Positions 15,719 through 24,196 of a DNA stretch of 64,000 nt are shown piece by piece. This stretch comes from UBA10649 sp963842725 (lineage in GTDB: Bacteria > Actinomycetota > Actinomycetes > S36-B12): positions 434,001 through 498,000 of the forward strand of contig CAWJHN010000004.1 of NCBI GenBank assembly GCA_963842725.1, given 5' to 3'. Position numbers and translations under genes: made by a program. Each line of letters opens with the position of its first letter. The stretch's first letter is position 1. Under the pieces are notes generated by a model. That model was not told the DNA's origin. It worked only from the letters and a program-made list of their open reading frames with translations, and made no database searches.

Positions 15719-16755
15719 TGCCGCAGTCCGATCCCCGTCTCCGGGCGGTGCTGGAGGCCGCGGTCCCGTTCTCGCTGCCGCTGCGCAGGGCGTTCCGGGG
15801 GATCTCGGCTCGCGAGGGCATGGTGATCCGCGGGCCGAGTGGCTGGGGCGAGTTCGCGCCGTTCGACGACTACACCGACCGGGCGGCGGCCCGCTGGCTG
15901 GACAGTGCGCTCGAGGCGGCGTTCGGGGTCTGGCCGGAACCGCTGCGGCCCGACGTGCTGGTCAACGCGATCATCCCGGCGGTCGATGCGGCGGACGCGG
16001 CGGGACTCGCCCGGGAGGCGGTCCTCGGGCTCGGGTGCCGGACCGTCAAGGTCAAGGTGGGAGATCCCGACCTGGCCGCCGACGAGGCCCGCGTCGCCAG
16101 CGTGCGCGACGTGCTCGACACGGCGCTGGGGCGCGGCGCGGGGTCCATCCGCATCGACGCGAATGGGGCGTGGGATGTTCCGACGGCCACGGCGGCCCTG
16201 CGCAGGCTGGCTGCCTACGGGCTGGAGTACGTGGAGCAGCCGTGCCGGACGGCGGACGAGATGCTCTCTCTGCGTCGCGTCATTGACGTACCCATCGCCG
16301 TCGACGAGACGATCCGCACGTCGGACGATCCCGGCGCAGTCCGGGTGCGTGAGTACGCCGACATCGCCGTCGTGAAGCCGGCACCGCTGGGCGGTGCCGC
16401 CGCCACGCTGCGCATCGTCGAGGCCCTCGACGTGCCGGTCGTCGTGAGCGGATCCCTGGACTCCTCCGTCGGTCTCGACGTCGCGATCGCCGCCGCCGCC
16501 GCGCTTCCCGATCTGCCGTTCGCCTGCGGGTTCGGCACGGGTGCCCTCCTCGCCGAGGACCTTGTCGCCCGCTCGCGCATGCCGTCCGATGGCCGGCTCA
16601 CGGTCCTTCGGACCAGCCCGGACCTGGAGCCGATGCTCAGCGCCCGGGACCGGATGTCGGAGGAGCGCGCGGCGTGGTGGCGCCTGCGGCTGGTGGCTGC
16701 GTGGGCGGCCGGTGCCGGCGAGCGAAGCGGCTCGCTCGTCTCCGAGATGGCATGA
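15718..16755 (+). CDS. menC: o-succinylbenzoate synthase
   Basis: 345 residues, enolase superfamily. Dehydrates SHCHC to o-succinylbenzoate. The catalytic and metal residues are all visible: the KVKVG lysines, the Asp of IRIDANGAWD, the Glu of EYVEQPC, the Asp of IAVDETIR, and the Lys of AVVKPAPLGG. ATG overlaps the menB stop. The C-terminus is enriched in an inverted GAGCGA...TCGCTC sequence (about 16720-16740) that could form a hairpin before menD. Part of menB-menC-menD. Confidence 0.92.
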   Translation: MPQSDPRLRAVLEAAVPFSLPLRRAFRGISAREGMVIRGPSGWGEFAPFDDYTDRAAARWLDSALEAAFGVWPEPLRPDVLVNAIIPAVDAADAAGLAREAVLGLGCRTVKVKVGDPDLAADEARVASVRDVLDTALGRGAGSIRIDANGAWDVPTATAALRRLAAYGLEYVEQPCRTADEMLSLRRVIDVPIAVDETIRTSDDPGAVRVREYADIAVVKPAPLGGAAATLRIVEALDVPVVVSGSLDSSVGLDVAIAAAAALPDLPFACGFGTGALLAEDLVARSRMPSDGRLTVLRTSPDLEPMLSARDRMSEERAAWWRLRLVAAWAAGAGERSGSLVSEMA

Positions 16756-16767
16756 AAGGGTGATCCG

Positions 16768-18516
16768 GTGAATCCCTCGACCGCCCAGGCGACCGTGATG
16801 GTCGACGAGTTCCTCCGCTGCGGCATCGCCGACGCCGTGCTGTCGCCGGGGTCGCGATCGACGCCGCTGGCCATGGCGCTCGCCGCCGCCGAGGCGCGCA
16901 GCGAGATCACGCTGCACGTTCGCCTGGACGAGCGCAGTGCGGGCTACCTCGCGGTGGGCATCGCGCGCGTCACGGGCATCCCGCCGATCGTCGTGACGAC
17001 CTCGGGCACAGCCGCCGTCAACCTGCATCCCGCGATCGTCGAGGCCGACCAGTCGGGCGTTCCGATGATCGTGGTCACCGCCGACCGGCCGCCCCGCCTG
17101 CGTGGCGTCGGTGCCAACCAGACGATTCGGCAGGCCGGCGTGTTCGGGGGCGACGTGCGGCTCGCGGTCGACATGGCGGTCGCGACGGCTCAGCAGTCGT
17201 CGGTTCGCTACTGGCGCTCGACGGTCGCCAGGGTGGTCGCATCCGCAACCGACGCGGTCCGGCCCGGCCCGGTGCACCTCAACGTGCCCTTCGACGAGCC
17301 GCTGGTCCCCGACGGCGACACGGAGTGGCTCGAGGATCTCGATGGCCGCCCGGACGGGCGACCGTGGACTGCCGACTCCCGGCTGGTGGCGGGTATGAGC
17401 ACGCCCCTGGACGACGTCCTCGATGCGCTCCTGGACAACCACGAGGTCCCGGTCAGGGGGCTGGTCATCCTCGGCGACCACGACGACGGTGAGGCCGTGG
17501 AGCTCGTCGACGAGCTGGCCGACGCCATGGGGTGGCCGGTCATCGCCGAGCCCAGCGGGAACGGGGCCGGGTGCTCGACGGCACTGTCCCACGGCCCGCT
17601 GCTCCTCGCCGACGCGAGCTTCGCGGCCGCGCACGTTCCCGACATCGTGGTCACCGTCGGCCGGATCGGCCTCAACCGATCGGTGCTGCACATGGTCGGA
17701 CGCGCGGGGCTGCATGTCGCCGTCGACCCCCAGCCGCAGTGGAGCGACCCGACCCGCTCGGCCGATGTCGTTGTGGCGTCGGTGCCGCTCGCCCCCGCCG
17801 AGGCCGACGTCGACGACTCCTGGCTGGAGTCCTGGCAGCGAGCCGACGTGCTGGCCGCGGCGGCCGTCGAGACCGCGCTGTTCGCGGCGGACGACTCGCT
17901 CACCGGCATGCACGTGGCCCGCATCACGGCGAACGCCGTGCCCGATGGCGGGCTCCTGTTCATCGGAGCCTCCTCATCGGTGCGCCACGTCGGCTCGTTC
18001 GCGGCGAACACGGTGCAGGACGCCGTCATCATGGGCAATCGCGGCACGAGCGGCATCGACGGGTGCGTCTCCAGCGCCTGGGGCGCGGCAACGGCCCTCC
18101 AGCGCAACGGCGGTGCGGGCGCCCTCGCACTCATGGGCGACCAGGCGTTCATCTACGACAGCAACGGGCTCCTCGCCCCGCCCGAGGAGGAGCGACCCGA
18201 CCTCGTGATCGTGGTGTCGGACAATGACGGGGGCGGGATCTTCTCGTCGCTGGAGCAGGGGGGCGCCGAGCATTCCGACGTGTTCGAGCGGGTGTTCGGC
18301 GTGCCGCTCGGGATCGACATCGCGGCCCTGAGCCAGGCGATGGGCATGACGGCGGTCGTCGCCGACACGGCCGCGGTCCTGACGAAGGCGATCGACGACG
18401 CCGTCGGCATGGGAGGGGTCCGCGTGGTCGTCGCCCGAACCTGCACGCGCGAGCAGGAGGCCGCCATCCTCGTCAACGTGCAGCGGGCGGTCGGCGAGGC
18501 CCTCGGCTCCGCGTAG
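16768..18516 (+). CDS. menD: SEPHCHC synthase (2-succinyl-5-enolpyruvyl-6-hydroxy-3-cyclohexene-1-carboxylate synthase)
   Basis: 582 residues, a full-length thiamine-diphosphate enzyme. Joins isochorismate to the succinic semialdehyde carbanion derived from 2-oxoglutarate. Visible: VLSPGSRSTPLAMAL near the start, RLDERSAGYLAVG with the ThDP-activating glutamate, VTADRPPRLRGVGANQT, and the C-terminal ThDP/Mg motif SDNDGGGIFSSLEQG. GTG 16768 follows AAAGGG by a short gap and lies 12 nt after menC. The next step, MenH-type elimination, has no clear gene in this window. Confidence 0.94.
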   Translation: MNPSTAQATVMVDEFLRCGIADAVLSPGSRSTPLAMALAAAEARSEITLHVRLDERSAGYLAVGIARVTGIPPIVVTTSGTAAVNLHPAIVEADQSGVPMIVVTADRPPRLRGVGANQTIRQAGVFGGDVRLAVDMAVATAQQSSVRYWRSTVARVVASATDAVRPGPVHLNVPFDEPLVPDGDTEWLEDLDGRPDGRPWTADSRLVAGMSTPLDDVLDALLDNHEVPVRGLVILGDHDDGEAVELVDELADAMGWPVIAEPSGNGAGCSTALSHGPLLLADASFAAAHVPDIVVTVGRIGLNRSVLHMVGRAGLHVAVDPQPQWSDPTRSADVVVASVPLAPAEADVDDSWLESWQRADVLAAAAVETALFAADDSLTGMHVARITANAVPDGGLLFIGASSSVRHVGSFAANTVQDAVIMGNRGTSGIDGCVSSAWGAATALQRNGGAGALALMGDQAFIYDSNGLLAPPEEERPDLVIVVSDNDGGGIFSSLEQGGAEHSDVFERVFGVPLGIDIAALSQAMGMTAVVADTAAVLTKAIDDAVGMGGVRVVVARTCTREQEAAILVNVQRAVGEALGSA

Positions 18517-18532
18517 CGCCACTCGCAGCGCG

Positions 18533-18538
18533 TAGCGT
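18533..18538 (+). promoter_or_regulatory. -10 box, probable leaderless promoter of TetR-GNAT gene
   Basis: TAGCGT ends 7 nt before GTG 18546. It also covers an earlier in-frame GTG (18537), which argues for 18546 as the start. Confidence 0.4.
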
Positions 18539-18545
18539 GTCGTCC

Positions 18546-20195
18546 GTGCCCATCGACCCCGAGAAGCGTCAGCGCGTCATCGAGGCGGCCGCCGAGGTCT
18601 ACTCGGCGCGCAGCATCGCCAATGCCGGTCGGCGCGACATCGCCCGGGCGGCCGACCTGCCCCTTCGGACGGTCAGCGCCGTCGGCCGCCATCGCGTCGA
18701 CCTCCTGCGCGAGGTGGTCGACGGACTCCCGTTCCCGCCCGTGGCCGAGCACCTGGCGGCTCAGGCGCGAAACCCGGCGGAGCCTGCGCTGCAGGCCTTG
18801 ATGCGGGCGGCCCGCGACGTGCTCGGCGATCCCGGTGCGGCGTGGGACCCGCTGGAGGTGCAGGCGATCACGGCGGCGCCGTACGATCCGGCACTGCGCA
18901 AGGTGGTCGTGGCGCGCCTCAACCAGCGGTGGGACGCAGCACGACAGGTCATCGGGCAGCTGCGGGCCGGTGCCAGCGACACCGAGTTCGACGAGGACTC
19001 CGCCGCCCTCCACATCATCTCCGTCGGACTCGGGCTGGCGATGCTCGCGCCGCTGTCCGACCGGTGGAGCGATGCGCGCTCCTGGACCGCCCTCGCCGCC
19101 CGGCTGCTCGAGGCACTGGCCGTGGGCGAGCCAGCGGTCGACGACGAGGCGAGCACCCGCTGGCGCGCGCGGGTCACCGTGTCCAGCTCCCCGACGGCGA
19201 CGGCCCGGCTCCTGCACGTGCTGTCGCTCCTGCGCGTTCGTGTCGTTGCGCTGTCCACGGCACAGCTCATTCGTCCCGCCCAGCTCGTCGACCTGATCCT
19301 CGCATCGCCGACGGATGTCGACCGGGCGACGATCGTCCACGCCATCGGCTCGGTCGGCACGGACGTGATCGTCACGCGAGGCGTCCCGGACGACGCTGCC
19401 GACGTGGCGACGCGCGTCCTGCAGCTGAGCGCGAGAGTGGCTGCCGACCCCGACGAGGCGCCGAAGGCCGCAGCCGACCTGGTGCTCGCCGACTCGTGGG
19501 AGGTGACGACGGCGATGTCGGGGGATGACGCAACAGCGTTCGTCCTGCGCCTGCAGTGGACCGCTGAGCGCCACGTGATCCTGCGCCGCGTCAAGGCCCC
19601 CTTCACCAAGAGCGAGCAGCTGCGGGCCTCCGCCCTTCTGGCCCTGGTGTCCGCCCTGGCCGAGGCACGCGGCGAGGCAAACGCCTACGGCTGGCGCGAG
19701 AACCTGGCCGACGGGCGCGCGATCACGATTCGGCTGAGCCGACCGGAGGACGCCGCGGGCGTGGCCCTCATGCACGAGCGCGCCTCGGAGTCCTCGCGCT
19801 ACCAGCGCTACTTCACGCCGATGAACGAGTGGCGCGAGGACAACCTGCGGCGGATCGCCGGCGGCCACCGGGGAGCGACGCTCGTCGTCACCGACCTGGC
19901 CGAGAACGTGGTCGCGCTGGGCAACGTGTTCCCGACCGGGCCCGACGACGCGGACGCGGCCGAGATCGCCGTGATCGTCGATGACGCCTGGCACGGGCAT
20001 GGCGTGGGACTGCTCCTGACAGAGCGGCTCATCGACGTGGCGCGCCGCATGGGGTTCGCTCGGCTGGTCGCCTTCGTCCTCGCGGACAACCGGGCCATGC
20101 TCGGCCTGCTGAAGGCGTCCAGCGTCGAGTGGATCCCGTCGCACGACCACGAGCTGGGGTCGTCGGTCGTCAGCCTCGAGGCAAGCCTGAACTGA
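18546..20195 (+). CDS. TetR-type HTH / GNAT acetyltransferase fusion protein
   Basis: 549 residues. The N-terminus looks like a TetR repressor: helix-turn-helix with RRDIARAADLPLRTVSAVG (about 29-48), followed by a helical TetR-like C-domain to about residue 200. A middle region (205-390) with alternating strands and helices is unassigned. Residues about 395-545 are a GNAT acetyltransferase: ITIRLSRPEDAAGV, acetyl-CoA loop VDDAWHGHGVGLLLTERL and LVAFVLADNRAMLGLL. This suggests a regulator that senses through, or acts by, acetylation; the target is unknown. It sits between menD and convergent menF, so control of quinone synthesis is possible but unproven. Confidence 0.75.
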   Translation: MPIDPEKRQRVIEAAAEVYSARSIANAGRRDIARAADLPLRTVSAVGRHRVDLLREVVDGLPFPPVAEHLAAQARNPAEPALQALMRAARDVLGDPGAAWDPLEVQAITAAPYDPALRKVVVARLNQRWDAARQVIGQLRAGASDTEFDEDSAALHIISVGLGLAMLAPLSDRWSDARSWTALAARLLEALAVGEPAVDDEASTRWRARVTVSSSPTATARLLHVLSLLRVRVVALSTAQLIRPAQLVDLILASPTDVDRATIVHAIGSVGTDVIVTRGVPDDAADVATRVLQLSARVAADPDEAPKAAADLVLADSWEVTTAMSGDDATAFVLRLQWTAERHVILRRVKAPFTKSEQLRASALLALVSALAEARGEANAYGWRENLADGRAITIRLSRPEDAAGVALMHERASESSRYQRYFTPMNEWREDNLRRIAGGHRGATLVVTDLAENVVALGNVFPTGPDDADAAEIAVIVDDAWHGHGVGLLLTERLIDVARRMGFARLVAFVLADNRAMLGLLKASSVEWIPSHDHELGSSVVSLEASLN

Positions 20196-20217
20196 ACGGC
20201 GTCCGGCGGGCTGCCGG

Positions 20218-21507
20218 CTACCTCGCCTCGAGCGCGTCGCGGATCGGGACCAGCTTGGCGACCGACTCGGCAAGCTCGTCCGCCGGATCGGAGCCGGCCA
20301 CGATGCCGCACCCGGCGTAGGAGCGGACCTGGCCGGCCTCGGGATCCACGCTCGCGCAGCGCAGGGCGATGCCGAACTCCCCGTCGCCGTGGGCGTCGAA
20401 CCATCCCACCGGGCCGGCGTATCGGCCGCGATCCATTCCCTCGAGCTCGCGGATGACACCGAAGGCGCGCTCGGTCGGGGTGCCGCACACCGCGGCGGTG
20501 GGATGCAGCGAGGCCGCCAGCGCGAGGACGGGAGCCGCGTCGGCGAGGCGACCGGTCACGTCGGTGGCCAGGTGCTGCACGTTGGCCAGCTCGAGGACGT
20601 GCGGTCGGGCGGGGACCTCGAGGTCCGTGCAGTGGGCCGCAAGGGCCCGCGCCACGGAGTGCACCGCGTACTCGTGCTCCTCGGTGTCCTTGCCGCTCGC
20701 CATCAGCGCCCGGGCCAGTCCGGCGTCGGTGCGCTCGTCGCCGCGCCGCCGGACGGTGCCGGCCAGGACGCGACTGGTCACGAGGTCGCCGGTTCGCCGG
20801 ACCAGGAGCTCGGGCGTGGCACCGACGAGGCCGTCGACGCTGAAGGTCCAGCACGACGGGTACGCCTCGGCGAGGCTCAGCAGCAGATGGCGGGCGTCGA
20901 GCGGGCCTTCCACGTGGGCGATGACGTCACGCGCGAGCACGACCTTGTCGAGACCGCCCGCCTTGATCCGGGAGACGGCCTCCGCCACGGAGGCCTGCCA
21001 CTCGATCGCGGTCCGGCTGCCCTCGGCCCACGTGACGGACGTCGGTCGCTCGGGAACCGAGACGGGAGGCAGCGATGGACGGGTGCCGGGTCCGGCACCG
21101 ACGACGGTCATCCAGGCCTGGCCGGCGCGGCGGCCGACGATGACCTGCGGGATGACGACCACGGACGACGCGCCATCGGCATCGAAGGCGAACGAGCCGA
21201 ACGCGACCGGCCCGGTGCCGGGCATGCTCACCGTGTCGTCGATGTCAGCGGCCCGGCACCATGTCGACCACCATCGCTGGGTACGGCTGAACCGCTCGTC
21301 GCCGCGCACCTCCAGCCGGGCGGCGACGCCCCAGCCGATCAGCCCCTCCCCGTCGCGGACCCACGCGACCGGGTCCGCAATCGGCAGGCGAGCGAGGAGT
21401 TCGACCGGGTCGGCGATGGGTCGGGTGGTGACGTGGATCCGCTCGCCCGCGGACGGGTGATCGGCCGAGGCCCCTGCGCGCGGGGAGGACGGCAGCGGCG
21501 AGGTCAC
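20218..21507 (-). CDS. menF: isochorismate synthase
   Basis: 429 residues, chorismate-utilising family (MenF/EntC/DhbC). Converts chorismate to isochorismate, the entry to menaquinone synthesis. Visible: GLDKVVLARDVIAHV with the catalytic lysine, ATPELLVRR, RVLAGTVRRRGDE, KDTEEHEYAVHSV, HPTAAVCGTPTERAF and YAGCGIVAGSDPADE. Start GTG 21507 is favoured over TTG 21513 because TAGGCT lies 6 nt upstream of it. Divergent from menG, separated by 56 bp. A salicylate synthase is less likely in this men context. Confidence 0.92.
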   Translation of the reverse strand: MTSPLPSSPRAGASADHPSAGERIHVTTRPIADPVELLARLPIADPVAWVRDGEGLIGWGVAARLEVRGDERFSRTQRWWSTWCRAADIDDTVSMPGTGPVAFGSFAFDADGASSVVVIPQVIVGRRAGQAWMTVVGAGPGTRPSLPPVSVPERPTSVTWAEGSRTAIEWQASVAEAVSRIKAGGLDKVVLARDVIAHVEGPLDARHLLLSLAEAYPSCWTFSVDGLVGATPELLVRRTGDLVTSRVLAGTVRRRGDERTDAGLARALMASGKDTEEHEYAVHSVARALAAHCTDLEVPARPHVLELANVQHLATDVTGRLADAAPVLALAASLHPTAAVCGTPTERAFGVIRELEGMDRGRYAGPVGWFDAHGDGEFGIALRCASVDPEAGQVRSYAGCGIVAGSDPADELAESVAKLVPIRDALEAR

Positions 21508-21513
21508 GGGCAA

Positions 21514-21519
21514 AGCCTA
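21514..21519 (-). promoter_or_regulatory. -10 box, probable leaderless promoter of menF
   Basis: TAGGCT on the minus strand, 6 nt before the menF GTG. Confidence 0.4.
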
Positions 21520-21563
21520 GGCCGACTCCGGCGAGTCGGCAGCGGGGGTGAAAGGATCACGCC

Positions 21564-22268
21564 GTGGCCCGAGCCGACCTGGACAAAGCACCCGAGGACG
21601 TCGCCTCGATGTTCGATGACGTGGCGGAGCGCTACGACCTCACCAATGACGTGCTCGCGCTCGGGCAGACCCGCAGGTGGCGGTCCGCCGTGGTCGAAGC
21701 CCTGGCTCCCGTGCCGGGCGAGCGGATCCTCGATCTCGCGGCCGGCACCGGCACCTCCAGCGTGCCGTTCGCGCGCGCCGGGGCAACGGTCGTCCCCGTC
21801 GACTTCTCGCTGGGGATGCTGCGGGTGGGTAAGCAGCGCCAGCCCTTCCTGCCGTTCGTGGCCGGCGACGGCATGCACCTGCCCTTCGCGGATGAGTCCT
21901 TCGACGCGGCCACGATCTCGTTCGGTCTGCGGAACATCCACGACCGGCTGGCCGGGCTGCGAGAGATCCACCGGGTCGTGCGGCCTGGCGGCCGGCTGGT
22001 GGTCTGCGAGTTCTCGCACCCGTCGTGGGCTCCCTTCCGGACGGTCTACACGGAGTACCTGATGAAGGCGCTGCCGACTGTCGCCCGACGCACGTCGTCG
22101 AACCCGGATGCGTACGTCTACCTCGCGGAATCCATCCGCGCCTGGCCCGATCAGCGCGCCCTCGCGGCCGACATCCGGGCCTGCGGATGGGGTCGGGTGC
22201 AGTGGCGCGATCTGTCGGGGGGCATCGTGGCGTTGCATCGCGGAGTCCGCGAGGAGCGAGCGAAGTGA
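21564..22268 (+). CDS. menG: demethylmenaquinone methyltransferase (UbiE/MenG)
   Basis: 234 residues, class I SAM methyltransferase that makes menaquinone from demethylmenaquinone. Visible: ASMFDDVAERYDLTNDVLALG, SAM loop ILDLAAGTGTSSVPF, ISFGLRNIHDRLAGL and VVRPGGRLVVCEFSHP. GTG 21564 has GAAAGGA upstream. The last nine residues (RGVREERAK) and the stop codon are encoded by the first copy of the 56-bp tandem repeat that follows, so the natural C-terminus has been replaced or trimmed. Confidence 0.92.
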   Translation: MARADLDKAPEDVASMFDDVAERYDLTNDVLALGQTRRWRSAVVEALAPVPGERILDLAAGTGTSSVPFARAGATVVPVDFSLGMLRVGKQRQPFLPFVAGDGMHLPFADESFDAATISFGLRNIHDRLAGLREIHRVVRPGGRLVVCEFSHPSWAPFRTVYTEYLMKALPTVARRTSSNPDAYVYLAESIRAWPDQRALAADIRACGWGRVQWRDLSGGIVALHRGVREERAK

Positions 22269-22454
22269 GCACCGGAGCGGTGACGCCGGGGGTGCGCGGA
22301 GTCCGCGAGGAGCGAGCGAAGTGAGCACCGGAGCGGTGACGCCGGGGGTGCGCGGAGTCCGCGAGGAGCGAGCGAAGTGAGTACCGGAGCGGTGACGCCG
22401 GGGGTGCGCGGAGTCCGCGAGGAGCGAGCGAAGTGAGTACCTGAGCGGTGACGC
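22239..22454 (+). repeat. 56-bp tandem repeat, three full copies plus a partial fourth
   Basis: Copies start at 22239, 22295, 22351 and 22407; the last is cut after about 48 bp. Only a C/T change (gagC/Taccgg) and one C/T change in the partial copy separate them. Each unit holds two perfect palindromes: CGCGGAGTCCGCG (6+1+6) and CACCGGAGCGGTG (5+3+5; lost in copies with a T change). Each unit also carries AAGTGA; because 56 is not a multiple of 3, three copies put this stop into all three frames. The array starts inside menG and ends 114 bp before nuoA. It may act as a REP-like element or transcription terminator. Confidence 0.9.
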
Positions 22455-22509
22455 AGAACACTCGCGGACTTCGAGTGCCGGGGGTGTCACGGGGGTGGAT
22501 GTGGGCCAC

Positions 22510-22541
22510 TATGCTTTCGACGGTCGTGAAGTGATTCACAA
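22510..22541 (+). promoter_or_regulatory. nuo promoter with putative Rex operator (22524-22541)
   Basis: TATGCT (22510-22515) is a possible -10 box. Just downstream, TCGTGAAGTGATTCACAA (22524-22541) matches the Rex operator consensus TTGTGAANNNNTTCACAA in 13 of 14 defined positions. Placed over the expected transcription start, it would let Rex block the nuo operon when NADH is scarce. A rex gene is present at 2676-3500. Confidence 0.75.
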
Positions 22542-22568
22542 ATGCGCAAAGCGTGAGGAGATGCGGGC

Positions 22569-22928
22569 TTGAACGTCTACACCCCGATCCTCGTCCTTGG
22601 CCTCCTGGCGTTCCTGTTCGCTGCCTTCTCCGTGACCATCGCATCCTTCACGGGACCGAAGCGCTACAACCGGGCCAAGTACGACGCCTACGAATGCGGA
22701 ATCGATCCCACCCCCCAGCCCATCGGCGGTGGCCGCTTCCCGGTCAAGTACTACCTGACGGCGATGCTCTTCATCGTCTTCGACATCGAGATCGTGTTCC
22801 TGTACCCGTGGGCGGTCGCCTTCGACCAGCTGGCGACGTTCGGACTGATCGAGATGTTCCTGTTCATCGTCACCGTCCTCGTCGTGTACGCCTATGTCTG
22901 GCGGCGCCGTGGACTCGAGTGGGACTGA
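22569..22928 (+). CDS. nuoA: NADH-quinone oxidoreductase subunit A
   Basis: 119 residues, three membrane helices. Complex I small membrane subunit with the conserved loop KYDAYECGIDPTPQPIGGGR and FPVKYYLTAMLFIVFDIEIVF. The start is a TTG: the only in-frame ATG upstream is closed by a stop, and a strong GAGGAG (22555-22560) lies 8 nt ahead of the TTG. First gene of the 14-gene nuo operon. Confidence 0.93.
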   Translation: MNVYTPILVLGLLAFLFAAFSVTIASFTGPKRYNRAKYDAYECGIDPTPQPIGGGRFPVKYYLTAMLFIVFDIEIVFLYPWAVAFDQLATFGLIEMFLFIVTVLVVYAYVWRRRGLEWD

Positions 22929-22940
22929 CCGGAGACACGA

Positions 22941-23495
22941 ATGGGACTCGAGGAAGCACTGCCGTCCGGCGTACTGCTGACCACGGTGGAGAATTTCGCC
23001 GGCTACGCCCGCAAGAGCTCGCTGTGGCCGGCGACCTTCGGCCTGGCCTGCTGCGCCATCGAGATGATGGCCGCCGGCGGTCCGCGCTACGACATCGCGC
23101 GCTTCGGCATGGAGGTCTTCCGCGCCTCTCCGAGGCAGGCTGACCTCATGATCGTGGCGGGGCGGGTGAGCCAGAAGATGGCCCCGGTCCTGCGGCAGAT
23201 CTACGACCAGATGCCCGGTCCCAAGTGGGTCATCTCGATGGGCGTGTGCGCGTCGAGCGGCGGCATGTTCAACAACTACGCGATCGTGCAGGGCGTCGAC
23301 CACCTCGTCCCCGTCGACATCTACCTGCCGGGCTGCCCGCCGCGGCCGGAGATGCTGTTCGACGCGATCCTCAAGCTGCACGACAAGATCCAGCACACCA
23401 AGCTCGGTGCCCAGCGACGAGCCGAGGTCTCCGAACTCGAGACCGTGGCACTGGGCGCACCGACCACGCTCGAGATGAAGGGCCTGATGCGATGA
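22941..23495 (+). CDS. nuoB: NADH-quinone oxidoreductase subunit B
   Basis: 184 residues, peripheral-arm subunit carrying the terminal [4Fe-4S] cluster N2 that passes electrons to quinone. Ligands are the tandem cysteines Cys37-Cys38 (FGLACCAIEMM), Cys103 (SMGVCASSGG) and Cys132 (LPGCPPRPEM). Full length, unlike the short paralog at 43033. The stop overlaps nuoC (ATGA). Confidence 0.95.
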   Translation: MGLEEALPSGVLLTTVENFAGYARKSSLWPATFGLACCAIEMMAAGGPRYDIARFGMEVFRASPRQADLMIVAGRVSQKMAPVLRQIYDQMPGPKWVISMGVCASSGGMFNNYAIVQGVDHLVPVDIYLPGCPPRPEMLFDAILKLHDKIQHTKLGAQRRAEVSELETVALGAPTTLEMKGLMR

Positions 23496-24196
23496 GCGAG
23501 GCAGCCGTGCCCGCGGTGCCCGAAGGCGCCCGGGAGCTCGACATCATCGGCGTGCGCCACGGCGCATTCGGCGGCTCGGGATCCGGCGACACCAGTGGGT
23601 TCGGCGGGCTCGTGGAGCCCATCGCGATGCCGGCCCCGGCGGTCCGCCCGTTCGGCGGCTGGTTCGACGAGGTGTCGGACGAGATCGAGCTCTCCCTGGA
23701 GGCGCGGGGGCTGCCGGCCACCGACGCGATCGAGAAGATCGTCATCCACCGCGACGAGATCACCTACCACGTCCGGCGCGAGCACCTCGTCGCCTTCGTG
23801 ACCGCCCTGCGCGACGAGCCCGGACTCCGGTTCGAGATCTGCCTGGGCGTCAACGGCGTGCACTACCCCAACGAGACCGGGCGTGAGCTGCACGCGGTGT
23901 ACCCGTTCCTGTCGATCACGCACAACACGCGCGTTCGCGTCGAGGTCTCGGTTCCCGACGACGATGCCCGCATTCCGTCGATCGTCGCGGTCTACCCGGC
24001 CAACGACTGGCACGAGCGGGAGACCTGGGACTTCTTCGGGATCGTGTTCGACGGTCATCCGGCCCTCACCCGCATCCTCATGCCCGACGACTGGCCCGGT
24101 CATCCGCAGCGCAAGGACTACCCGCTGGGCGGCATCCCGGTGGAGTACAAGGGCGGCACCATCCCACCACCGGATCAGCGGAGGTCGTACAACTGA
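23492..24196 (+). CDS. nuoC: NADH-quinone oxidoreductase subunit C
   Basis: 234 residues, the 30-kDa subunit of the peripheral arm. Conserved block YPANDWHERETWDFFGIVF followed by GHPALTRILMPDDWPGHPQR and the C-terminal KDYPLGGIPVEY. It has an N-terminal extension of about 60 residues common in actinobacteria. ATG overlaps the nuoB stop; the TGATG junction couples it to nuoD. Confidence 0.94.
   Translation: MSEAAVPAVPEGARELDIIGVRHGAFGGSGSGDTSGFGGLVEPIAMPAPAVRPFGGWFDEVSDEIELSLEARGLPATDAIEKIVIHRDEITYHVRREHLVAFVTALRDEPGLRFEICLGVNGVHYPNETGRELHAVYPFLSITHNTRVRVEVSVPDDDARIPSIVAVYPANDWHERETWDFFGIVFDGHPALTRILMPDDWPGHPQRKDYPLGGIPVEYKGGTIPPPDQRRSYN

Noticed and set aside
16715..16745. Copy of the 56-bp repeat family at the menC end
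   Set aside because: GAGCGA...TCGCTC is palindromic and shares GAGCGAAG, but the rest of the unit is absent; may be chance in GC-rich sequence.
22025..22380. Short open frames running into the 56-bp repeats
   Set aside because: They are frames created by the repeat and its shared RGVREERAK stop segment; no start signals or homology.
22239..22454. CRISPR array
   Set aside because: The units are directly abutting without unique spacers, and no cas genes are present.
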